Source: Ilex aquifolium (Eukaryota; Streptophyta; Magnoliopsida; Aquifoliales; Aquifoliaceae). From it: 64,000 bases of DNA. The position numbers and the translations under genes are program-made. The stretch is taken from the NCBI GenBank assembly GCA_951799425.1, contig OX637399.1:36057701-36121700 (forward strand), read 5' to 3'. The notes under the pieces were generated by a model. The model made no database searches. It was not told the DNA's origin and worked only from the letters and a program-made list of their open reading frames with translations. Of this stretch, positions 1 through 9,124 are shown in pieces (within the stretch, counting starts at the first letter, position 1; each line of letters begins with the position of its first letter).

Positions 1-3
1 AAA

Positions 4-204
4 GTTATGTCAGAAATACTAAAGATTGGGAAATTACTTTTTTTTGCCTTGTGGAGGAGAATGGCCAACTATACCAAACTTCCATCACAATTTCGAAATT
101 GTTAGAAGATGAATCACCAATTTTGATATCAAAATATTGGTTAGGATTTCAAGTTCTCTTTGCAATGCCGCAAGAATTAGCTCAATCCGAGTTCGGGAGA
201 AAGA
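4..204 (+). repeat. Left half-unit (A, 201 bp) of the monomer
   Basis: The first part of each monomer is homologous to the second part (205-383). From accaaactt (unit 73) to the unit end the two halves align without a gap for about 140 bp at roughly 72% identity by my hand count (48/71 in the middle, about 53/69 on the right). The A half is 22 bp longer. The excess lies near the T tract and the following gccttgtggagggg segment. The A half carries the telo-box and most class-defining variants. Confidence 0.88.
38..45 (+). repeat. Poly-T tract, the monomer's length-variable site (T8/T9)
   Basis: Each monomer has one T run after attac and before gcctt. Most have 8 T and are 380 bp long; 60 of the first 167 have one more base here and are 381 bp. 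In S-class copies (for example 37274, 51348, 53251, 61238) the preceding C is T, giving a run of ten at unchanged length. In the units at 28522, 30045 and 40696 the run is interrupted (tttctttg). Confidence 0.93.
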
Positions 205-383
205 GTTATGTCGGATATAATATTTCATTTTAAAGGAGGACTACTTATTACACAAAACTTGCATTACAATAGAGCCCATGCTAGAGGATTTTTCATGACT
301 TTTGATGTGAATAAAATGATTAGGGATTGAAGAATTCTTTACAATGCTGCAAGAATCATCTTAATCAGAGACCGGAGCAAAAA
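205..383 (+). repeat. Right half-unit (B, 179 bp) of the monomer
   Basis: This half starts at the second gttatgtc and ends at the next unit's first gttatgtc. At 179 bp it has the size common among plant centromeric satellites and is the likelier guide to the ancestral unit; this is inference. It carries the EcoRI-type palindrome at 330-339 and class-linked variants at gcgtt/gcatt/gtgtt (262-263), gagtcc/gagccc, and gaggattt/gaggtttttt/gagaattt. Confidence 0.88.
330..339. repeat. 10-bp palindrome aagaattctt with EcoRI site, once per monomer
   Basis: This perfect palindrome lies in the B half of nearly every monomer and contains GAATTC. The matching A-half segment reads caagttctct and lacks it. 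It is lost where ttgaagaaatcttt appears, in the units at 4944 and 6845. A once-per-unit site would give a ladder of 380/381 bp on digestion. Confidence 0.85.
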
Positions 384-520
384 GTTATGTCAGAAATACT
401 GAAGATTGGGAAATTACTTTTTTTTGCCTTGTGGAGGGGAATGGCCAACTATACCAAACTTCCATCACAGTTTCGAACTTGTTAGAAGATGAATCACCAA
501 TTTTGATCTCAATATATTGG

Positions 521-529
521 TTAGGGTTT
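521..529 (-). promoter_or_regulatory. Telo-box-like motif AAACCCTAA (first perfect copy)
   Basis: The plus strand reads TTAGGGTTT, the exact complement of the plant telo-box. It lies at unit positions 141-149 of the A half. It recurs in about 152 of 168 monomers and is broken (ttaggattt) in 15 K-type copies and in the unit at 11786 (ttggggttt). In Arabidopsis, telo-boxes bind Myb-like TRB proteins. Binding here is inference, and nine matching bases in a multiplied repeat could be chance. Confidence 0.5.
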
Positions 530-3043
530 CAAGTTCTCTTTGCAATGCCGCAAGAATTAGCTCAATCCGAGTTCGGGAGAAAGAGTTATGTCGGATATAA
601 TATTTCATTTTAAAGGAGGACTACTTATTACACAAAACTTGCATTACAATAGAGCCCATGCTAGAGGTTTTTTCATGACTTTTGATGTGAATAAAATGGT
701 TATGGATTGAAGAATTCTTTACAATGCCGCAAGAATCATCTTAATCAGAGACCGGAGCAAAAAGTTATGTCAGAAATACTAAAGATTGGGAAATTACTTT
801 TTTTTGCCTTGTGGAGGGGAATGGCCAACTATACCAAACTTCCATCACAATTTCGAACTTGTTAGAAGATGAATCACCAATTTTGATATCAAAATATTGG
901 TTAGGATTTCAAGTTCTCTTTGCAATGCCGCAAGAATTAGCTCAATCCGAGTTCGGGAGAAAGAGTTATGTCGGATATAATATTTCATTTTAAAGGAGGA
1001 CTACTTATTACACAAAACTTGCATTACAATAGAGCCCATGCTAGAGGATTTTTCATGACTTTTGATGTGAATAAAATGATTAGGGATTGAAGAATTCTTT
1101 ACAATGCCGCAAGAATCATCTTAATCAGAGACCGGAGCAAAAAGTTATGTCAGAAATACTGAAGATTGGGAAATTACTTTTTTTTGCCTTGTGGAGGGGA
1201 ATGGCCAACTATACCAAACTTCCATCACAGTTTCGAACTTGTTAGAAGATGAATCACCAATTTTGATCTCAATATATTGGTTAGGGTTTCAAGTTCTCTT
1301 TGCAATGCCGCAAGAATTAGCTCAATCCGAGTTCGGGAGAAAGAGTTATGTCGGATATAATATTTCATTTTAAAGGAGGACTACTTATTACACAAAACTT
1401 GCGTTACAATAGAGTCCATGCTAGAGGATTTTTCATGACTTTTGATGTGAATAAAATGGTTAGGGATTGAAGAATTCTTTACAATGCCGCAAGAATCATC
1501 TTAATCAGAGACCGGAGCAAAAAGTTATGTCAGAAATACTGAAGATTGGGAAATTACTTTTTTTTTGCCTTGTGGAGGGGAATGGCCAACTATACCAAAC
1601 TTCCATCACAGTTTCGAACTTGTTAGAAGATGAATCACCAATTTTGATCTCAATATATTGGTTAGGGTTTCAAGTTCTCTTTGCAATGCCGCAAGAATTA
1701 GCTCAATCCGAGTTCGGGAGAAAGAGTTATGTCGGATATAATATTTCATTTTAAAGGAGGACTACTTATTACACAAAACTTGCGTTACAATAGAGTCCAT
1801 GCTAGAGGATTTTTCATGACTTTTGATGTGAATAAAATGGTTAGGGATTGAAGAATTCTTTACAATGCCGCAAGAATCATTTTAATCAGAGACCGGAGCA
1901 AAAAGTTATGTCAGAAATACTGAAGATTGGGAAATTACTTTTTTTTTGCCTTGTGGAGGGGAATGGCCAACTATACCAAACTTCCATCACAGTTTCGAAC
2001 TTGTTAGAAGATGAATCACCAATTTTGAACTCAATATATTGGTTAGGGTTTCAAGTTCTCTTTGCAATGCCGCAAGAATTAGCTCAATCCGAGTTCGGGA
2101 GAAAGAGTTATGTCGGATATAATATTTCATTTTAAAGGAGGACTACTTATTACACAAAACTTGCATTACAATAGAGCCCATGCTAGAGGATTTTTCATGA
2201 CTTTTGATGTGAATAAAATGATTAGGGATTGAAGAATTCTTTACAATGCTGCAAGAATCATCTTAATCAGAGACCGGAGCAAAAAGTTATGTCAGAAATA
2301 CTGAAGATTGGGAAATTACTTTTTTTTGCCTTGTGGAGGGGAATGGCCAACTATACCAAACTTCCATCACAGTTTCGAACTTGTTAGAAGATGAATCACC
2401 AATTTTGATCTCAATATATTGGTTAGGGTTTCAAGTTCTCTTTGCAATGCCGCAAGAATTAGCTCAATCCGAGTTCGGGAGAAAGAGTTATGTCGGATAT
2501 AATATTTCATTTTAAAGGAGGACTACTTATTACACAAAACTTGCGTTACAATAGAGTCCATGCTAGAGGATTTTTCATGACTTTTGATGTGAATAAAATG
2601 GTTAGGGATTGAAGAATTCTTTACAATGCCGTAAGAATCATCTTAATCAGAGACCGGAGCAAAAAGTTATGTCAGAAATACTGAAGATTGGGAAATTACT
2701 TTTTTTTTACCTTGTGGAGGGGAATGGCCAACTATACCAAACTTCCATCACAGTTTCGAACTTGTTAGAAGATGAATCACCAATTTTGATCTCAATATAT
2801 TGGTTAGGGTTTCAAGTTCTCTTTGCAATGCCGCAAGAATTAGCTCAATCCGAGTTCGGGAGAAAGAGTTATGTCGGATATAATATTTCATTTTAAAGGA
2901 GGACTACTTATTACACAAAACTTGCGTTACAATAGAGTCCATGCTAGAGGATTTTTCATGACTTTTGATGTGAATAAAATGGTTAGGGATTGAAGAATTC
3001 TTTACAATGCCGCAAGAATCATCTTAATCAGAGACCGGAGCAA

Positions 3044-5324
3044 AAAGTTATGTCAGAAATACTGAAGATTGGGAAATTACTTTTTTTTGCCTTGTGGAGG
3101 GGAATGGCCAACTATACCAAACTTCCATCACAATTTCGAAATTGTTAGAAGATGAATCACCAATTTTGATCTCAAAATATTGGTTAGGATTTCAAGTTCT
3201 CTTTTCAATGCCGCAAGAATTAGCTCAATCCGAGTTCGGGAGAAAGAGTTATGTCGGATATAATATTTCATTTTAAAGGAGGACTACTTATTACACAAAA
3301 CTTGCATTACAATAGAGCCCACGCTAGAGGATTTTTCATGACTTTTGATGTGAATAAAATGGTTAGGGATTGAAGAATTCTTTACAAAGCCGCAAGGATC
3401 ATCTTAATCAGAGACCGGAGCAAAAAGTTATGTCAGAAATACTGAAGATTGGAAAATTACTTTTTTTTGCCTTGTGGAGGGGAATGGCCAACTATACCAA
3501 ACTTCCATCACAGTTTCGAACTTGTTAGAAGATGAATCACCAATTTTGAACTCAATATATTGGTTAGGGTTTCAAGTTCTCTTTGCAATGCCGCAAGAAT
3601 TAGCTCAATCCGAGTTCGGGAGAAAGAGTTATGTCGGATATAATATTTCATTTTAAAGGAGGACTACTTATTACACAAAACTTGCGTTACAATAGAGTCC
3701 ATGCTAGAGGATTTTTCATGACTTTTGATGTGAATAAAATGGTTAGGGATTGAAGAATTCTTTACAATGCCGCAAGAATCATCTTAATCAGAGACCGGAG
3801 CAAAAAATTATGTCAGAAATACTGAAGATTGGGAAATTACTTTTTTTTGCCTTGTGGAGGGGAATGGCCAACTATACCAAACTTCCATCACAGTTTCGAA
3901 CTTGTTAGAAGATGAATAACCAATTTTGATCTCAATATATTGGTTAGGGTTTCAAGTTCTTTTTGCAATGCCGCAAGAATTAGCTCAATCCGAGTTCGGG
4001 AGAAAGAGTTATGTCGGATATAATATTTCATTTTAAAGGAGGACTACTTATTACACAAAACTTGCGTTACAATAGAGTCCATGCTAGAGGATTTTTCATG
4101 ACTTTTGATGTGAATAAAATGGTTAGGGATTGAAGAATTCTTTACAATGCCGCAAGAATCATCTTAATCAGAGACCGGAGCAAAAAGTTATGTCAGAAAT
4201 ACTGAAGATTGGGAAATTACTTTTTTTTGCCTTGTGGTGGGGAATGGCCAACTATACCAAACTTCCATCACAATTTCGAACTTGTTAGAAGATGAATCAC
4301 CAATTTTGATCTGAATATATTTGTTAGGGTTTCAAGTTCTCTTTGCAATGCCGTAAGTATTAGCTCAATCCGAGTTCGGGAGAAAGAGTTATGTCGGATA
4401 TAATATTTCATTTTAAAGGAGGACTACTTATTACACAAAACTTGCGTTACAATAGAGTCCATGCTAGAGGATTTTTCATGAGTTTTGATGTGAATAAAAT
4501 GGTTAGGGATTGAAGAATTCTTTACAATGCCGCAAGAATCATCTTAATCAGAGACCGGAGCAAAAAGTTATGTCAGAAATACTGAAGATTGGGAAATTAC
4601 TTTTTTTTGCCTTGTGGAGGGGAATGGCCAACTATACCAAACTTCCATCATAATTTCGAACTTGTTAGAAGATGAATCACCAATTTTGATCTCAATATAT
4701 TTGTTAGGGTTTCAAATTCTCTTTGCAATGCCGCAAGAATTAGCTCAATCCGAGTTCGGGAGAAAAAGTTATGTCGGATATAATATTTCATTTTAAAGGA
4801 GGACTACTTATTACACAAAACTTGCGTTACAATAGAGCCCATGCTAGAGGTTTTTTCATGACTTTTGATGTGAATAAAATGGTTAGGGATTGAAGAATTC
4901 TTTACAATGCCGCAAGAATCATCTTAATCAGAGACCGGAGCAAAAAGTTATGTCAGAAATACTGAAGATTGGGAAATTACTTTTTTTTTGCCTTGTGGAG
5001 GGGAATGGCCAACTATACCAAACTTCCATCACAGTTTCGAACTTGTTAGAAGATGAATCACCAATTTTGATCTCAATATATTTGTTAGGGTTTCAAGTTC
5101 TCTTTGCAATGCCGCAAGAATTAGCTCAATCCGAGTTCGGGAGGAAGAGTTATGTCGGATATAATATTTCATTTTAAAGGAGCACTACTTATTACACAAA
5201 ACTTGTGTTACAATAGAGCCCATGCTAGAGGTTTTTTCATGACTTTTGATGTGAATAAAATGGTTAGGGATTGAAGAAATCTTTACAATGCCGCAAGAAT
5301 CATCTTAATCAGAGACCGGAGCAA
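3044..5324 (+). repeat. Six-monomer HOR copy (2,281 bp), parental form
   Basis: Monomers start at 3044, 3424, 3804, 4184, 4564 and 4944. Their marks, in order: tctcaaaatattgg with cttttcaatg and ccgcaagg; tttgaactc; gatgaataacc; gtggtgggg with tctgaatatatttg and gagttttg; ataatttcg with tttcaaattc; T9 with atttgttagg, gaggaagag, gagcactac and gaagaaat. The same series recurs in the next two copies in shortened form. Confidence 0.9.
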
Positions 5325-7224
5325 AAAGTTATGTCAGAAATACTGAAGATTGGGAAATTACTTTTTTTTGCCTTGTGGAGGGGAATGGCCAACTCTACCA
5401 AACTTCCATCACAATTTCGAAATTGTTAGAAGATGAATCACCAATTTTGATCTCAAAATATTGGTTAGGATTTCAAGTTCTCTTTTCAATGCCGCAAGAA
5501 TTTGCTCAATCCGAGTTCGGGAGAAAGAGTTATGTCGGATATAATATTTCATTTTAAAGGAGGACTACTTATTACACAAAACTTGCATTACAATAGAGCC
5601 CATGCTAGAGGATTTTTCATGACTTTTGATGTGAATAAAATGGTTAGGGATTGAAGAATTCTTTACAATGCCGCAAGGATCATCTTAATCAGAGACCGGA
5701 GCAAAAAGTTATGTCAGAAATACTGAAGATTGGGAAATTACTTTTTTTTGCCTTGTGGAGGGGAATGACCAACTATACCAAACTTCCATCACAGTTTCGA
5801 ACTTGTTAGAAGATGAATCACCAATTTTGAACTCAATATATTGGTTAGGGTTTCAAGTTCTCTTTGCAATGCCGCAAGAATTAGCTCAATCCGAGTTCGG
5901 GAGAAAGAGTTATGTCGGATATAATATTTCATTTTAAAGGAGGACTACTTATTACACAAAACTTGCGTTACAATAGAGTCCATGCTAGAGGATTTTTCAT
6001 GACTTTTGATGTGAATAAAATGGTTAGAGATTGAAGAATTCTTTACAATGCCGTAAGAATCATCTTAATCAGAGACCGGAGCAAAAACTTATGTCAGAAA
6101 TACTGAAGATTGGGAAATTACTTTTTTTTGCCTTGTGGAGGGGAATGGCCAACTATACCAAACTTCCATCACAGTTTCGAACTTGTTAGAAGATGAATAA
6201 CCAATTTTGATCTCAATATATTGGTTAGGGTTTCAAGTTCTTTTTGCAATGCCGCAAGAATTAGCTCAATCCGAGTTCGGGAGAAAGAGTTATGTCGGAT
6301 ATAATATTTCATTTTAAAGGAGGACTACTTATTACACAAAACTTGCGTTACAATAGAGTCCATGCTAGAGGATTTTTCATGACTTTTGATGTGAATAAAA
6401 TGGTTAGGGATTGAAGAATTCTTTACAATGCCGCAAGAATCATCTTAATCAGAGACCGGAGCAAAAAGTTATGTCAGAAATACTGAAGATTGGGAAATTA
6501 CTTTTTTTTGCCTTGTGGTGGGGAATGGCCAACTATACCAAACTTCCATCACAATTTCGAACTTGTTAGAAGATGAATCACCAATTTTGATCTGAATATA
6601 TTTGTTAGGGTTTCAAGTTCTCTTTGCAATGCCGTAAGTATTAGCTCAATCCGAGTTCGGGAGAAAGAGTTATGTCGGATATAATATTTCATTTTAAAGG
6701 AGGACTACTTATTACACAAAACTTGCGTTACAATAGAGTCCATGCTAGAGGATTTTTCATGAGTTTTGATGTGAATAAAATGGTTAGGGATTGAAGAATT
6801 CTTTACAATGCCGCAAGAATCATCTTAATCAGAGACCGGAGCAAAAAGTTATGTCAGAAATACTGAAGATTGGGAAATTACTTTTTTTTGCCTTGTGGAG
6901 GGGAATGGCCAACTATACCAAACTTCCATCATAATTTCGAACTTGTTAGAAGATGAATCACCAATTTTGATCTCAATATATTTGTTAGGGTTTCAAGTTC
7001 TCTTTGCAATGCCGCAAGAATTAGCTCAATCCGAGTTCGGGAGGAAGAGTTATGTCGGATATAATATTTCATTTTAAAGGAGCACTACTTATTACACAAA
7101 ACTTGTGTTACAATAGAGCCCATGCTAGAGGTTTTTTCATGACTTTTGATGTGAATAAAATGGTTAGGGATTGAAGAAATCTTTACAATGCCGCAAGAAT
7201 CATCTTAATCAGAGACCGGAGCAA
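5325..7224 (+). repeat. Five-monomer HOR copy (1,900 bp) ending in a chimeric monomer
   Basis: Monomers start at 5325, 5705, 6085, 6465 and 6845. Private marks shared with the next copy at exactly +1900 include aactctacc (5391/7291), tttgctcaat, gggaatgacc (5761/7661) and gcaaaaactt (6081/7981). From about 5035 to 6984 I found one difference from the sequence 1,900 bp downstream (ttagaga at 6025 versus ttaggga). The fifth monomer joins the left part of the 4564-type unit to the right part of the 4944-type unit. Confidence 0.92.
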
Positions 7225-9124
7225 AAAGTTATGTCAGAAATACTGAAGATTGGGAAATTACTTTTTTTTGCCTTGTGGAGGGGAATGGCCAACTCTACCA
7301 AACTTCCATCACAATTTCGAAATTGTTAGAAGATGAATCACCAATTTTGATCTCAAAATATTGGTTAGGATTTCAAGTTCTCTTTTCAATGCCGCAAGAA
7401 TTTGCTCAATCCGAGTTCGGGAGAAAGAGTTATGTCGGATATAATATTTCATTTTAAAGGAGGACTACTTATTACACAAAACTTGCATTACAATAGAGCC
7501 CATGCTAGAGGATTTTTCATGACTTTTGATGTGAATAAAATGGTTAGGGATTGAAGAATTCTTTACAATGCCGCAAGGATCATCTTAATCAGAGACCGGA
7601 GCAAAAAGTTATGTCAGAAATACTGAAGATTGGGAAATTACTTTTTTTTGCCTTGTGGAGGGGAATGACCAACTATACCAAACTTCCATCACAGTTTCGA
7701 ACTTGTTAGAAGATGAATCACCAATTTTGAACTCAATATATTGGTTAGGGTTTCAAGTTCTCTTTGCAATGCCGCAAGAATTAGCTCAATCCGAGTTCGG
7801 GAGAAAGAGTTATGTCGGATATAATATTTCATTTTAAAGGAGGACTACTTATTACACAAAACTTGCGTTACAATAGAGTCCATGCTAGAGGATTTTTCAT
7901 GACTTTTGATGTGAATAAAATGGTTAGGGATTGAAGAATTCTTTACAATGCCGTAAGAATCATCTTAATCAGAGACCGGAGCAAAAACTTATGTCAGAAA
8001 TACTGAAGATTGGGAAATTACTTTTTTTTGCCTTGTGGAGGGGAATGGCCAACTATACCAAACTTCCATCACAGTTTCGAACTTGTTAGAAGATGAATAA
8101 CCAATTTTGATCTCAATATATTGGTTAGGGTTTCAAGTTCTTTTTGCAATGCCGCAAGAATTAGCTCAATCCGAGTTCGGGAGAAAGAGTTATGTCGGAT
8201 ATAATATTTCATTTTAAAGGAGGACTACTTATTACACAAAACTTGCGTTACAATAGAGTCCATGCTAGAGGATTTTTCATGACTTTTGATGTGAATAAAA
8301 TGGTTAGGGATTGAAGAATTCTTTACAATGCCGCAAGAATCATCTTAATCAGAGACCGGAGCAAAAAGTTATGTCAGAAATACTGAAGATTGGGAAATTA
8401 CTTTTTTTTGCCTTGTGGTGGGGAATGGCCAACTATACCAAACTTCCATCACAATTTCGAACTTGTTAGAAGATGAATCACCAATTTTGATCTGAATATA
8501 TTTGTTAGGGTTTCAAGTTCTCTTTGCAATGCCGTAAGTATTAGCTCAATCCGAGTTCGGGAGAAAGAGTTATGTCGGATATAATATTTCATTTTAAAGG
8601 AGGACTACTTATTACACAAAACTTGCGTTACAATAGAGTCCATGCTAGAGGATTTTTCATGAGTTTTGATGTGAATAAAATGGTTAGGGATTGAAGAATT
8701 CTTTACAATGCCGCAAGAATCATCTTAATCAGAGACCGGAGCAAAAAGTTATGTCAGAAATACTGAAGATTGGGAAATTACTTTTTTTTGCCTTGTGGAG
8801 GGGAATGGCCAACTATACCAAACTTCCATCATAATTTCGAACTTGTTAGAAGATGAATCACCAATTTTGATCTCAATATATTTGTTAGGGTTTCAAATTC
8901 TCTTTGCAATGCCGCAAGAATTAGCTCAATCCGAGTTCGGGAGAAAAAGTTATGTCGGATATAATATTTCATTTTAAAGGAGGACTACTTATTACACAAA
9001 ACTTGCGTTACAATAGAGCCCATGCTAGAGGTTTTTTCATGACTTTTGATGTGAATAAAATGGTTATGGATTGAAGAATTCTTTACAATGCCGCAAGAAT
9101 CATCTTAATCAGAGACCGGAGCAA
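7225..9124 (+). repeat. Five-monomer HOR copy (1,900 bp), third of the series
   Basis: Monomers start at 7225, 7605, 7985, 8365 and 8745. The first four match 5325-6844 almost base for base. The fifth returns to the 4564 form (tttcaaattc, gagaaaaag, aggactac, gcgtt), so the recombinant state of the previous copy is not present here. Confidence 0.92.

Larger units (their letters stand above)
1..3043 (+). repeat. Left block: mixed V and K-like monomers, traces of a 760-bp dimer
   Basis: Eight monomers start at 1, 381, 761, 1141, 1521, 1902, 2283 and 2663. Units 1 and 3 are K-like with T8 and gatatcaaaa; units 2 and 4 are V. This gives a 760-bp alternation. Units 5, 6 and 8 are V with T9, and unit 6 carries tttgaactc. 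The right half of unit 6 (gcatt, aaaatgatta, aatgctgc) copies that of unit 1, marking it as a recombinant. Private variants include gtggaggaga in unit 1. Confidence 0.85.

Noticed and set aside
187-196. Hairpin ccga-gt-tcgg
   Set aside because: The four-base arms are too short to mean anything without support.
188-204. Possible CENP-B box around ttcgggagaaaga
   Set aside because: The canonical pattern needs TTCG, four bases, A, two bases, CGGG. The CGGG here overlaps the TTCG and the spacing does not fit. No match was found near ttcgaac either.
213-229. Promoter-like AT-rich stretch gatataatatttc
   Set aside because: It is part of the repeat in every copy, with no coding or RNA gene downstream. 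A TATA-like match in 64%-AT DNA is expected.
51-233. A 60-codon open frame repeated in most monomers, extended to 95 codons in T9 units
   Set aside because: It follows passively from low divergence between repeats. Most class differences change the residue, G and H units carry an in-frame stop, and a one-base T change shifts the upstream frame. There is no sign of protein-level constraint and no homology that I recognise.
231-239. aaaggagga resembling a bacterial ribosome binding site
   Set aside because: No start codon lies at a suitable distance, and everything else points to a eukaryotic satellite.
521-529. Interstitial telomere array
   Set aside because: Only one nine-base match per monomer is present, with no tandem TTTAGGG run, so it is listed as a single motif.
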